Source: CAZEHO01 sp964511945
Lineage (GTDB): Bacteria > Actinomycetota > Acidimicrobiia > Spongiisociales > UBA11373
Reading direction: 5' to 3'
Assembly (NCBI GenBank): GCA_964511945.1
Contig: CAZEHO010000008.1
Coordinates: 1-64,000 of the forward strand
DNA: 64,000 bases
The notes beneath the pieces were generated by a model that was not told the origin of the DNA, did no database searches, and saw nothing but the letters and a program-made list of their open reading frames with translations. The translations under genes and the position numbers were made by a program. Of the stretch, positions 52,611 through 61,503 are shown one piece after another (positions within the stretch are counted from its first letter, which is position 1; every line of letters starts with the position of its first letter).

Positions 52611-53180
52611 TCACCAGCGCTCGATCACCCTCTGCACGGTGGCGAGGTAGGACGGGTGGCTGATGTCGTGCGGAGCGCCCGGTGCGACCAGCTGGGTTCC
52701 GCCAAACCGGCGATTCCGGGCACGCTGCAGCCGCCTGGAGATGATCCACCATTCCCGGGCTCCGGTGATGAATACCAAGTCGGTCGCTCCCGACGGCACA
52801 ACCGGATACTCCGGCTTGGGAAATCCGGGATACACCCGCCGTCTCCCATACCGGTTGATCCACCACGGCGAGTCGGACCGATCCTCGGCGAAGAAGGGCG
52901 ACAGGGAGCACAGCACAGCGTGAGTCGGTTCGGTGACCGATGCTGCGTGCAGCCCGCAAACTGCGCCCAGCGAGAACCCGATGATCACACAGGGTGGTCC
53001 TTCGGCAACGATGAACCCGGTGGTGTCGGCGATCAGCTCCTGCAAACCGGGACGCCCCCAATCGACCGGAACCCCGATCGGTTCGATGCCCCGCCTCTCG
53101 AGCATTTCACCAATGCGGCAGTACGGCTCGATGTCGGTGGATTGGCCGACGCCCGGGATCAGGAAGGCCTTCCGGTTCAC
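52611..53180 (-). CDS. Alpha/beta-hydrolase-like protein
   Basis: 189 residues. FLIPGVGQ near the start and the nucleophile-elbow-like GFSLGAV (G-x-S-x-G), with a late PHDISHP His, suggest a small alpha/beta hydrolase. The catalytic acid is not certain. The GTG start overlaps the stop of the preceding nucleotidyltransferase-like gene by 4 nt (GTGA), so the two are coupled and may act together. Substrate unknown. Confidence 0.75.
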   Translation of the reverse strand: MNRKAFLIPGVGQSTDIEPYCRIGEMLERRGIEPIGVPVDWGRPGLQELIADTTGFIVAEGPPCVIIGFSLGAVCGLHAASVTEPTHAVLCSLSPFFAEDRSDSPWWINRYGRRRVYPGFPKPEYPVVPSGATDLVFITGAREWWIISRRLQRARNRRFGGTQLVAPGAPHDISHPSYLATVQRVIERW

Positions 53181-53695
53181 GGAAGGTCCGCCGGTTCGAT
53201 GCCGAGTCCGGCAAGCATGGTCTCGATGACCCCGGGACCGGCGATCCCGGCCAGAGCCGCGGCCCGCTCCGGCTTCCCGTGCACCCGGTAGATCAGCCAC
53301 CACTGCTCGACCGGTGCCAGTGGAACGACCGCCTCGCCGAGATCCCAGGATCGACCCGGGGTGAACGGCAGACCCACCGGGCGATCGCCGATCCGTACCG
53401 TTACGCCGCCGGTGAGGTCGAGTGGCTGACCCTCGAAGTCGTGCCGGCACCGCCACACACTCACGAAGTCCGGTTCCTGGCCGGCGGCGAAATCGGGGTG
53501 GACACCCGTCAGGTCATTCAGCAGGCGGCCCAGGGGTTTTCGTGCCGAGACATCGAAGACCAGGTCGAGATCGCCCACCCGATCGACCAGCTCGTGGGCG
53601 AACAGCAGGCCGCTGCCCCCCAGCTGGAGCCGGATCCCGGCAGCATCACAAGCCCGCACCAGGGAGATCAGGGCGGATCTGGTCGTCCGGTGCAT
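53177..53695 (-). CDS. Nucleotidyltransferase-like protein
   Basis: 172 residues. The segment LGGSGLLFAHELVDRVGDLDLVFD matches the minimal nucleotidyltransferase pattern (G-S/G ... D-x-D) used by DNA polymerase beta-type proteins. The rest is not recognised. TACCCT 6 nt before the ATG at 53695 gives the start and removes an 18-residue upstream extension. It is coupled to the hydrolase downstream. It could be an antitoxin/toxin-type or small-molecule nucleotidyltransferase. Confidence 0.65.
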   Translation of the reverse strand: MHRTTRSALISLVRACDAAGIRLQLGGSGLLFAHELVDRVGDLDLVFDVSARKPLGRLLNDLTGVHPDFAAGQEPDFVSVWRCRHDFEGQPLDLTGGVTVRIGDRPVGLPFTPGRSWDLGEAVVPLAPVEQWWLIYRVHGKPERAAALAGIAGPGVIETMLAGLGIEPADLP

Positions 53696-53701
53696 CGCAG
53701 A

Positions 53702-53707
53702 AGGGTA
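53702..53707 (-). promoter_or_regulatory. Leaderless -10 box for the nucleotidyltransferase-like gene
   Basis: TACCCT on the minus strand, 6 nt before the ATG at 53695. Confidence 0.45.
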
Positions 53708-53775
53708 TCCGCCGTCGCCGCTGCAGAGCACCGGGACGATCAGTACCATCGCCTCCGCTCAATGGAGGGGGTGCC

Positions 53776-54333
53776 ATGACGAGCACAGCCGCGCCGTCGT
53801 TCAACCGCGGAGCGACGGCCGCCGTAGTGGTCGGGAGCGCCGTGGCTATCGCGCTCGGCGTCTACGGGGCGGTCCACGACCCGACCGGCCGGTCACTGGT
53901 CACCGGCTTCTTCAGCGCGACCATCAATCTGAAGGTGTGGCTCGCCACCGCCGCCCTGCTGCTGGCAGGGTTCCAAGGCTGGTCGGCTTTGCGGATGTGG
54001 GGCCGGCTCGGTTCCGGAGATGCCCCCGCATGGATCGGCCCCGCCCACCGGCTCTCCGGCACTGCAGCCTTCGTACTTTCGATCCCGGTGGCCTACCACT
54101 GCCTGTGGGCCCTCGGCTTCAACGCCGACGCCGGTGCCCGGGTGCTCATCCACTCGCTGGTGGGATGTGTCTTCTACGGGGCGTTCGCCACCAAGGTGAT
54201 CGCAGTCCGCAACCACTCCCTCCCGAAATGGGTGCTCCCCACCATCGGGGGCTTCACCTTCACCGTGCTGGTGGCACTGTGGCTCACCAGCTCGTTCTGG
54301 TTCTTCACCAACGTCGAGTTCCCGGGGTTCTGA
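53776..54333 (+). CDS. DUF6529-like haem membrane protein
   Basis: 185 residues with four to five membrane helices. Conserved His residues in the inner helices (AYHCLWALG and IHSLVGCV) and the size match the DUF6529 group, which resembles the membrane cytochrome b of ferric-reductase-like systems. The cytochrome c gene starts on its stop codon (TGATG). Together they look like a small membrane electron-transfer unit; the partner donor is not seen. TGGAGGGGG precedes the ATG. Confidence 0.75.
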   Translation: MTSTAAPSFNRGATAAVVVGSAVAIALGVYGAVHDPTGRSLVTGFFSATINLKVWLATAALLLAGFQGWSALRMWGRLGSGDAPAWIGPAHRLSGTAAFVLSIPVAYHCLWALGFNADAGARVLIHSLVGCVFYGAFATKVIAVRNHSLPKWVLPTIGGFTFTVLVALWLTSSFWFFTNVEFPGF

Positions 54334-54752
54334 TGAAGGTGTCCACACTCACCGGATCGGTGCTGGCGATCGCCTCGGTCGTCTTTGTCGTCCTGCTCAG
54401 CGGAGTCGGCTCCGATGCCTTCACCAACGACCCGCCGGCGGTCAACCCCTACGCCTCGGGTCCCGGGACCACCGCCCCGGCGCCGGAGGCGGGAACGAAC
54501 CCGGACGCGGCCGACCCTGCTGCTCTGGTAGCGGCTGAGGACCTCTACGGCAGACGCTGTGCCGGCTGTCACGGCGGCGACCGTCAGGGCGGCTCAGGCC
54601 CGGCCCTCAAACCGGGCTCTCCGTCGGCGGCGAAGCCTCCGGCCGAACTCCGCGAGGTCATCGTCAACGGCAAGGGCGGCATGCCGGCGTGGGAAAGCCG
54701 GCTGACCCCCGGCGAAATCGACGCCCTGGTGACGCTGATCACGAGCGGCTGA
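54333..54752 (+). CDS. Membrane-anchored cytochrome c
   Basis: 139 residues. An N-terminal uncleaved or signal helix (about 7-25) is followed by a Pro/Thr/Ala linker and a class I cytochrome c domain with Cys76-x-x-Cys79-His80 and the axial Met117 in GKGGMPAW. It directly follows the DUF6529-like gene, coupled by TGATG. It likely carries electrons outside the membrane. Confidence 0.9.
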   Translation: MKVSTLTGSVLAIASVVFVVLLSGVGSDAFTNDPPAVNPYASGPGTTAPAPEAGTNPDAADPAALVAAEDLYGRRCAGCHGGDRQGGSGPALKPGSPSAAKPPAELREVIVNGKGGMPAWESRLTPGEIDALVTLITSG

Positions 54753-54778
54753 GGCATCCCGGTGCAGCACCGCAGCCC

Positions 54779-54807
54779 TTGGGATGACGGGCGGGTCCGT
54801 GTACCCT
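54779..54807 (+). promoter_or_regulatory. Promoter of the copper operon
   Basis: -35 TTGGGA (54779-54784), a 17-bp spacer and -10 TACCCT (54802-54807). The start site falls within or next to the CsoR operator. Confidence 0.55.
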
Positions 54808-54811
54808 TCAC

Positions 54812-54832
54812 CCCACCCCCCGTGGGGGTGGG
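54812..54832 (+). promoter_or_regulatory. CsoR operator
   Basis: A 21-bp inverted repeat: CCCACCCCC, a 3-nt centre, GGGGGTGGG, placed just after the -10 box. It closely resembles the Mycobacterium tuberculosis CsoR operator (core CCCACCCCCAGTGGGG). Copper-free CsoR would block transcription here. Confidence 0.75.
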
Positions 54833-54844
54833 ATTGGAGACCGG

Positions 54845-55150
54845 ATGAACCCCGAACACCAAACGAACGCTCTCAACCGGCTCAAGACCGTCCGCGGCCA
54901 CCTCAACGCCGTCATCGGCATGGTCGAGGAGGAGCGGTATTGCCCCGACATCATGAAGCAGGTTTCCGCAGTCCAGGGTTCCCTGGAGAAGGTGAACCGC
55001 ATCCTGCTCGAGAACCATCTCGAAACCTGCGTCATGCACGCCGTGGCCGAAGGGCGCACCGGACAGATCGTCGACGAGTTGATGGAAACACTGCGGTATA
55101 CCCCGCAGATCACGGGTCCACAGCGGGCCGAGGAGGCTGCCAGTTCATGA
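54845..55150 (+). CDS. csoR: Copper-sensing repressor CsoR
   Basis: 101 residues, the usual CsoR length. The copper ligands are the C-H-C set: Cys33 (ERYCPD), His58 and Cys62 (NHLETC). The all-helical dimer binds DNA without copper and releases it with Cu(I). It autoregulates the operon through the palindrome directly upstream. Its stop overlaps the copZ start (ATGA). Confidence 0.95.
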   Translation: MNPEHQTNALNRLKTVRGHLNAVIGMVEEERYCPDIMKQVSAVQGSLEKVNRILLENHLETCVMHAVAEGRTGQIVDELMETLRYTPQITGPQRAEEAASS

Positions 55151-55359
55151 CCGACACGACCATTTCCGTTCCCGAGATCCACTGCGGTCACTGCAAGATG
55201 TCGATCGAAGGTGCGGTCGGAGACCTCGACGGAGTCGAGGACGCCACCGTCGACATCGAGGCCCGCACGGTGGCCGTGCGGTTTGACGCCCCCGCCACGA
55301 TCGAGGGCATCGTCGGTGCGATCGAAGACGTCGGCTACGAGGTACCGGCGCTCGACTGA
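55147..55359 (+). CDS. copZ: Copper chaperone CopZ-like (HMA domain)
   Basis: 70 residues, one heavy-metal-associated domain with Cys13-x-x-Cys16 in IHCGHCK; the usual Met before the motif is Ile. It hands Cu(I) to CopA. The ATG at 55147 overlaps the csoR stop. copA follows after 6 bp. Confidence 0.92.
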   Translation: MTDTTISVPEIHCGHCKMSIEGAVGDLDGVEDATVDIEARTVAVRFDAPATIEGIVGAIEDVGYEVPALD

Positions 55360-55365
55360 GCACTC

Positions 55366-57522
55366 ATGGCCGACACCACCGACACCATCGTCTTCGACGT
55401 CGAGGGAATGACATGTGCCTCATGCGCGCTGCGCATCGAGAGGATCCTTTCGCGCCAGGACGGGGTCGAGACGGCCGCAGTCAGTTTTGCCGGGCAGGAA
55501 GCCCGGGTGAAGGTCCTGGACGGGACCGATGTCTCCGGACTCGAGGCGGCCGTCGCCAAACTGGGGTATTCGGCCCAGGCAGTGGTCGAAGGGCAGGCCC
55601 GGGAGGGCATCGTCGAGCGGTACGACGCCGAGACCCGGTTCCAGCGGCGCACCGCCGCCCTCGCCGCCCTGTTCACCATTCCGGCGTTCATCCTGAGCAT
55701 GTTCGGCCCGGATGCCGATTGGGCCACCGCTGTGGTCTGGGGCCTCATCACGCCGGTCGAGTTCGTCTTCGGATGGCAGTTCCACCGCAACGCGGCGATC
55801 CGCCTGCGATCGTTCAGCGCCAACATGGACACGCTGGTGTCGATGGGCACCTTGGCTGCCTACGGCTATTCCATCTGGGCGTTCTTCACGGACCGCCCGG
55901 TGTTCTTCGAGACCGCCGGCTGGATCATCACGTTCATCCTCCTGGGCCGGTTCTTCGAGGCGCGAGCCAAGGGCCGGGCCTCCCAGGCAATCGCCCGTCT
56001 GGTGGATTTAGGAGCCAAGGATGCTCGGATCCTCCGCGATGGTGATGAGGTCACGATCCCGATCAGCGAGGTGATGCCCGGCGACATCATGGTGGTTAGG
56101 CCGGGCGAGCGGGTTCCCACCGATGGGGAGATCGTGCAGGGCACCTCGTCGTTCGACGAGAGCATGCTCACCGGCGAATCGCTGCCGGTGGACCGCGGCC
56201 CCGAGGACGAGGTCTTCGGCGCCACGATCAACCAGCACGGGATCATCCAGGTTCGGGCCACCCGGGTCGGGCGGCAGACCGCACTCGCTCAGATCGTTCG
56301 CCTCGTGGAGGATGCGCAGGCGACCAAGGCGCCGATCCAGACCCTCGCCGACCGCATCGCCTCCGTCTTCGTTCCGGTGGTGATTGCGATCGCCGCGGCC
56401 ACGCTGGTGCTCTGGCTGGTCATCTCCGGCGATGTCACCGACGCAACTCGCGCCGCAGTCGCGGTCCTGATCATCGCCTGCCCGTGCGCGCTCGGCCTTG
56501 CCACACCGACCGCCATCCTGGTGGGCAGCGGCAGAGGGGCCGAGGCCGGGATCCTGTTCCGCAACGCTGAAATCTTCGAGCGCGCTCGAACCGTGGACAC
56601 AGTCGTCTTCGACAAGACCGGGACGCTCACCAGGGGGGCGATGACGCTCACCGGACTGGCGGCAACGGACGACGAGGAACGGGCGCTGTATCTGGTCGGA
56701 TCCGTCGAGGCGGCCAGCGAACACCCAGTCGGCAAGGCGGTCGCGCTCGGAGCCGAGGAGCGCGGCATCGAACTCGGCGCCGTCGACGAGTTCCGGGCGG
56801 TTCCCGGCCGTGGCGTGCAGGGCACCGTCGACGGCATCGACCTCACGGTCGGGACGGCGCTCTTCATCGCCGAGGCGGGGTTCGAGATCCCGGAGTCGCT
56901 GGCAGCGGCGAAGGGACGGATGTCGGCCTCCGGCCACACCTCGTTCCTCGCCGCGTGGGACGGCGACGTCAAGGCGGCTCTCGGGGTCGCCGACACGGTG
57001 CGTCCGAGCGCCCAGGCGGCCGTTGCCGGGCTCCGTGATCGGAACCTCGGCGTCGTCATGATCACCGGGGACGATGACAGGACCGCGGGCGCCATCGCCG
57101 GCGAACTGGGCATCGACCGTGTCCTCGCCGAGGTGCTCCCGGGAGACAAGGCCGACGAGGTTTCCCGTCTCCAAGGCGAGGACCGCGTCGTGGCGTTCGT
57201 CGGCGACGGGGTCAACGACGCCCCTGCGCTGATCCGAGCCGACATCGGGATGTCCGTTGGGACCGGGACGGACGTCGCCATCGAAGCCGGGGACGTCGTG
57301 CTCATGTCGGGCGACCCGATGCTCGCCGGCACGGCATTGCGGCTGGCGGATGCCACCGTTCGCACGATCCGGCAGAACCTGTTCTGGGCCTTCGCGTACA
57401 ACACCGCAGCGATTCCGCTGGCCGCCGCCGGGATCCTCCACCCGATGATCGCCGCCGCCGCCATGGCGCTCTCAAGTGTTTCGGTTGTCACCAACTCGCT
57501 CCGGCTGCGCCGATTCCGCTAG
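55366..57522 (+). CDS. copA: Copper-exporting P1B-type ATPase CopA
   Basis: 718 residues. One N-terminal heavy-metal domain (GMTCASC, Cys17/Cys20), eight membrane helices with the CPC channel motif (Cys372-Pro-Cys374), the TGES actuator loop, the phosphorylation site DKTGTLT (Asp416), the SEHPVG nucleotide motif and GDGVNDAPAL. It exports Cu(I) and completes csoR-copZ-copA. No defect seen. Confidence 0.97.
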   Translation: MADTTDTIVFDVEGMTCASCALRIERILSRQDGVETAAVSFAGQEARVKVLDGTDVSGLEAAVAKLGYSAQAVVEGQAREGIVERYDAETRFQRRTAALAALFTIPAFILSMFGPDADWATAVVWGLITPVEFVFGWQFHRNAAIRLRSFSANMDTLVSMGTLAAYGYSIWAFFTDRPVFFETAGWIITFILLGRFFEARAKGRASQAIARLVDLGAKDARILRDGDEVTIPISEVMPGDIMVVRPGERVPTDGEIVQGTSSFDESMLTGESLPVDRGPEDEVFGATINQHGIIQVRATRVGRQTALAQIVRLVEDAQATKAPIQTLADRIASVFVPVVIAIAAATLVLWLVISGDVTDATRAAVAVLIIACPCALGLATPTAILVGSGRGAEAGILFRNAEIFERARTVDTVVFDKTGTLTRGAMTLTGLAATDDEERALYLVGSVEAASEHPVGKAVALGAEERGIELGAVDEFRAVPGRGVQGTVDGIDLTVGTALFIAEAGFEIPESLAAAKGRMSASGHTSFLAAWDGDVKAALGVADTVRPSAQAAVAGLRDRNLGVVMITGDDDRTAGAIAGELGIDRVLAEVLPGDKADEVSRLQGEDRVVAFVGDGVNDAPALIRADIGMSVGTGTDVAIEAGDVVLMSGDPMLAGTALRLADATVRTIRQNLFWAFAYNTAAIPLAAAGILHPMIAAAAMALSSVSVVTNSLRLRRFR

Positions 57523-57709
57523 CCGGGAACGATCTCGACCGGGCCGATCGGGAGTCGCGGATGCGACGTTCGGCCGGGTGTGGAGCCAATCGCGCCCAGT
57601 AGGGTTCTTCAGAGCGGCTGCACTCGCCGTTCGGTGATTCGCTGCGGCCGGAAACTCAGAACGATTCCTGCGGCCGCGGGCCGGACGCAGGACCAGAAGG
57701 AGGCGATGG

Positions 57710-59062
57710 ATGGTCAGTCCCGATGTGGTCCACAAGACCCTACGCAACCACATGCTGGTCGACGGCTATCCCATGGTCCTGGACCTGGAACGGTCCCAGG
57801 GCGTGTGGATGTATGACAGCCGAACCAAGAAGCGATATCTCGATGCGTTCTCGTTCTTCGCATCGTGGCCGATGGGATACAACCACCCGATGCTCCTCGA
57901 CCCCGAGTTCCAGGAGGAGTTGGTGCGGGCGGCCACCACAAAAACGTCGAACGCCGATATCTACACGGTCGAGATGGCTCGCTTCGTCGAGGCGTTTGCC
58001 ACCAGGGTCACTCCCCCCGGGTTCCCCCATCACTTCTGGATCTCCGGTGGAGCGCTGGCGGCGGAGAACGCGGTGAAAGCGGCGTTCGACTGGAAGGCTC
58101 GCAAGCTGGGCCGCACCAGCTTCGAGAACGACGTCAACGACATCGTGATCCTGCACTTCCGCCAGGCGTTCCACGGCCGCTCCGGCTACACCATGAGCCT
58201 GACCAACACCCGACCCGACAAGATCGGGCTGTTCCCGAAGTTCCCCTGGCCGCGAGTGCACAACCCGGCCATCGAGTTCGACCTCGACGGGGGGATCGCC
58301 AACGATATCGAGGCCGAGGAGCGGCGGTCCCTCGACGAGATCGAGCAGGCCTACGCAGAGCATGGTCGCCGGGTCGCCGCCATCCTCATCGAGCCGATGC
58401 AGGGTGAGGGCGGGGACAACCACTTCCGCGGCGAGTTTCTGGCGGAACTGCGGCGAATCGCCGACGAGCGCGAATCCCTGCTGATCTACGACGAGGTCCA
58501 GACCGGATTCTTCGGATCCGGCAAGCCCTGGTGGTGGCAGCACCACGACGTTGCCCCCGACATCGTGTCGTTCGGCAAGAAGACGCAGGTCTGCGGCATC
58601 TACGCCTCCGACCGGGTGCTCGAGGTACCGGACAACGTCTTCCAGTTGTCCAGCCGGATCAATTCGACGTGGGGCGGGAATCTGGTCGACATGGTTCGCT
58701 GCAGGCGGTTCATCGAGATCATCGAAGCCGAGCAGCGCGTCTCCCACGTCGCCGACATGGGCGATCGGCTCATGGCCGGCCTGCGGGAGATGGCCCGCCG
58801 CACCGGCGCGTTCTCCAACGTGCGCGGCAGAGGCTCCCTGGTTGCGGTCACCGTCGACTCGCCCGAGCGGCGGGGCCAGATCTTGAGCGACATGTTCGAC
58901 AACGAGTTGCTTGCTCTCCCCTGCGGCCCCCAGTCGATCCGGTTCCGGCTGCCCTACGTGATCTCCGCTGAGGAGATCGACGAGGTGCTCAACCGAACCG
59001 AGGTCAGCCTGCGGCATCCGACCCGCGAGAACGGCATGACCCGCCAGGAAAAGGGGGGCTGA
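57710..59062 (+). CDS. lat: L-lysine 6-transaminase
   Basis: 450 residues, the expected length for Lat. A class III PLP aminotransferase that converts L-lysine and 2-oxoglutarate to 2-aminoadipate semialdehyde and glutamate. FSFFASWPMGYNHP, the HFRQAFHGRSGYT block and SFGKKTQVCG (PLP Lys at 290/291) match Lat rather than ornithine or GABA transaminases. AAGGAGG lies 6 nt upstream. It probably works in lysine breakdown; no beta-lactam pathway genes are seen. Confidence 0.93.
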   Translation: MVSPDVVHKTLRNHMLVDGYPMVLDLERSQGVWMYDSRTKKRYLDAFSFFASWPMGYNHPMLLDPEFQEELVRAATTKTSNADIYTVEMARFVEAFATRVTPPGFPHHFWISGGALAAENAVKAAFDWKARKLGRTSFENDVNDIVILHFRQAFHGRSGYTMSLTNTRPDKIGLFPKFPWPRVHNPAIEFDLDGGIANDIEAEERRSLDEIEQAYAEHGRRVAAILIEPMQGEGGDNHFRGEFLAELRRIADERESLLIYDEVQTGFFGSGKPWWWQHHDVAPDIVSFGKKTQVCGIYASDRVLEVPDNVFQLSSRINSTWGGNLVDMVRCRRFIEIIEAEQRVSHVADMGDRLMAGLREMARRTGAFSNVRGRGSLVAVTVDSPERRGQILSDMFDNELLALPCGPQSIRFRLPYVISAEEIDEVLNRTEVSLRHPTRENGMTRQEKGG

Positions 59063-59073
59063 GCCCCAGCGCG

Positions 59074-59613
59074 ATGGATCGGCTGTCGCAGTCTGTCCGC
59101 GTCGCCGCCTCCGAGACCGGCTTCTCGGGTGTGGTCCACAGCGCCGACGCGAACCACACCCTGCCGGCAGAGGCCTTCGGGCTGGCGCATCGCGGACTCG
59201 AAGTGCCGAACACGGTCGCCACACAATTCGCAATCGCAAGTGGCGGCAAGGGTTTCACCGCCCTTGCCGCCATCTCACTCATCGCCGAGGGGACGGTGTC
59301 GCTTGATACGACGGCCCGATCCGTGCTCGGCGCCGACCTCCCTCTCATCGCCGAAGACGTCACGGTGGAACACCTCCTGGGACACCGCTCCGGCATCGGC
59401 GACCATCTCGATGAGGAGGCCGAGGACGAAGACCCGGAGGACTACGTCCTCGCCTCACCGGTCAACGAACTCGACACCACCGAGGCATCCGCCTCAGCGG
59501 CGCTGATCACCCGCCGAGGTCGCCCAACTCCCCCAGGTCGAGGTCTGCCGGCAGGCACTGGAACACCGCGCCGAAGATCTGGGTCGCCAGTTCCGGGTCG
59601 TCGTCCAGGTTGA
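59074..59613 (+). pseudogene. Truncated serine hydrolase (beta-lactamase/class C-like)
   Basis: The first about 138 residues match the N-terminal part of class C beta-lactamase-like serine hydrolases: the SxxK pair Ser56/Lys59 in ASGGKGF and the VEHLLGHRSGIGD block. The match stops at about 59488 (after ELDTTEA), and the frame continues as unrelated sequence antisense to the next gene. The missing part would hold the YxN and KTG-type motifs. It is a deletion junction or, less likely, a misassembly. It follows lat by 11 bp. Confidence 0.7.
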
Positions 59614-60430
59614 GTTCCTCGCCACCGAGCCCGGCCACCAGTGCCGAGCGAATCGTGTCCTCGCCGATCGCATCGAGGAGGCAGGTTCCGATCGCCGGGT
59701 CCATGCCCTGTTCCTCGAGCAGTTCCGTCACCGTGGCTTCGAGGTCGACGCACCCGAGAATGCGATCGGCGGCCTGCTCCCGTTCCTCCACCGTCAGATC
59801 GCTGAGCGCCTCGCCGCCTCCCGACAGGGAGGCATCCGCAGTGACGCCGAGCTCCTCGAGCCGCTCGGTGCCGAGATCCTGAACGACGCCGGCGGCGATG
59901 CAATCGGACTGCTCCTGGGAAAGCCCGAGGTCCGCCCCCATGCCACCCCCGAGGCCACCGAGCTCTCCTCCGCCGAGTTCCGACCCGTCGACGTCGGAAA
60001 TGGCCCGGGAGAGGTTGTTGGCCACCGCTTGCTCCTCTGCACTGAGGTCGTCAATGCCCACCTCTCCGTCACCGCCGCTCCGGGTCAAGAGGAAGATGGC
60101 GACGGCGGCAACGGCAACCACGCCGATGACGATCAGCCACTTCCCCATCGAGCCGCTTGCACCGCCACCAGCGGCCATTGCCGGAGCCGCCGAAGTGGCA
60201 GCCTCACTGGGAAGCTGGCGGCCGTCCACCCACCACTCGGCGCCGGACTGCTCTCGAACGAGGGCCCAGGCGCCGCGGCGCTCCATCACCTGGATCGGCG
60301 TTCCCGCCGCCAGCAACCCGACAGCCGGGCTCCCCGGGTCCGGGGCGTTCCAGGTCCTCAGCCCGGAGGCCGGGACGGCGATGAACTCTTCACCTGAGGG
60401 CGGCGGGGGTGGAGGCGGAGAGCTGGTCAC
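59507..60430 (-). CDS. SH3-like, single-membrane-helix protein with four conserved Cys (paralog A)
   Basis: 307 residues. A poly-Pro N-terminus, an SH3b-like domain (about 15-75, ERRGAWALVRE and WWVDGR), one membrane helix (98-116), then an acidic extracellular domain with four Cys residues (QSDCIA, LGCVDL, GTCLLD, FQCLP) also kept in the paralog. GAAGG precedes the GTG. Similar architecture appears in actinobacterial surface proteins. Function unknown. Confidence 0.78.
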   Translation of the reverse strand: MTSSPPPPPPPSGEEFIAVPASGLRTWNAPDPGSPAVGLLAAGTPIQVMERRGAWALVREQSGAEWWVDGRQLPSEAATSAAPAMAAGGGASGSMGKWLIVIGVVAVAAVAIFLLTRSGGDGEVGIDDLSAEEQAVANNLSRAISDVDGSELGGGELGGLGGGMGADLGLSQEQSDCIAAGVVQDLGTERLEELGVTADASLSGGGEALSDLTVEEREQAADRILGCVDLEATVTELLEEQGMDPAIGTCLLDAIGEDTIRSALVAGLGGEELNLDDDPELATQIFGAVFQCLPADLDLGELGDLGG

Positions 60431-60513
60431 GGGTCACCTTCTCGTCGGTTGGCCCCACTATCGCCCGGAACGCGCAGTTCTGCGAGTACTTCAGAGCGCG
60501 ACCACCGACCGGG

Positions 60514-61428
60514 TCAGTCGCCGAGGAACCCGCCCAGCTCCTCGCCCAATTCGCCGAAGATGTCCCCGCCGAGGCATTGGGTGGCCGCAGCGAAGAGGTT
60601 GGCGACCATCGGATCGTCTTCTTCGAGTTCGACTTCCTGGCCGGTAAGGGCGGTCGTGAACAGATCCTTGAAGGTGTCTTCGCCGATGGCGTCGTACAGA
60701 CAGGTGCCCACGGAGGAATCCATCCCCTGCGCGGCTAGCGCCTTGCCGAAAACGTCCTTGAAGTCGATGCACCCGAACGCCCGGTCGGACACGGTCTCGC
60801 GTTCCTCAGGTGTGAGCTGAGAGAGCGAGGCAGACCCGTCGGTGACGACGCCGTCGGTCACCCCGAGCTCCTCGAGACGCTCGATCCCGAGATCACGGGT
60901 CAGCCCGGCCGCCATGCAATCGAACTCGGCCTGTCCGACCCCGAGATCGTCGGCGGTCATCCCGGAGTCCTCCAGCAAACCCATCCCCCAATCACCGCCG
61001 CTGACGATGGCGTCAGAGGCGCTCTCCGCAACGACCCGCTCCTCCGGGGTCAGATCGTCCATCGACACCTGGCCGCCTCCACCATCGCGGGTCAGGAGGA
61101 AGACTGCCACCGCGGCGGCGGCTACGACGACGAGGCCGATGAGCCACTTGGCCCCCGACCCGCCCCCACTGCGCGGTGCCCCGGCGGGTGCCGCTCCGGC
61201 GGTGGGAAGCAACCGGCCATCGACCCACCAGGACGACCCGGACGCGTCCTGCACCCGGGCCCAGGCACCGCGCTGTTCCACGACCATGATCGGTGTGCCG
61301 GGTGGCAGCGCACCCGACGGCGCAATCGAGGGATCGGGTGACGCCCAGATGCTGAGGCCCGACGGTGGAACGGGAATGAAGCCTTGCCCCGGAGGGGGTG
61401 GCGGCGGTGGCGGGGGTGCCGAAGTCAC
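60514..61428 (-). CDS. SH3-like, single-membrane-helix protein with four conserved Cys (paralog B)
   Basis: 304 residues with the same plan as its downstream neighbour: poly-Pro start, SH3b-like domain (EQRGAWARV, WWVDGR), one membrane helix, and a C-terminal domain with four Cys in the same places (EFDCMA, FGCIDF, GTCLYD, TQCLGG). The two are a tandem duplication that has diverged mostly in the linker. The Cys pairs suggest disulfides outside the cell. GAGAGG precedes the GTG. Confidence 0.78.
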   Translation of the reverse strand: MTSAPPPPPPPPPGQGFIPVPPSGLSIWASPDPSIAPSGALPPGTPIMVVEQRGAWARVQDASGSSWWVDGRLLPTAGAAPAGAPRSGGGSGAKWLIGLVVVAAAAVAVFLLTRDGGGGQVSMDDLTPEERVVAESASDAIVSGGDWGMGLLEDSGMTADDLGVGQAEFDCMAAGLTRDLGIERLEELGVTDGVVTDGSASLSQLTPEERETVSDRAFGCIDFKDVFGKALAAQGMDSSVGTCLYDAIGEDTFKDLFTTALTGQEVELEEDDPMVANLFAAATQCLGGDIFGELGEELGGFLGD

Positions 61429-61503
61429 TGCTCACCTCTCATCGTATGGTCCAACTCTCGCATCGATTCGAGTGCTGTGTGACGCAAACCGAGCCTGATG
61501 ACG

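Noticed and set aside
57523..57709. Small gene between copA and lat
   Set aside because: The 187-bp interval has no open frame with a ribosome site; it holds only the lat leader.
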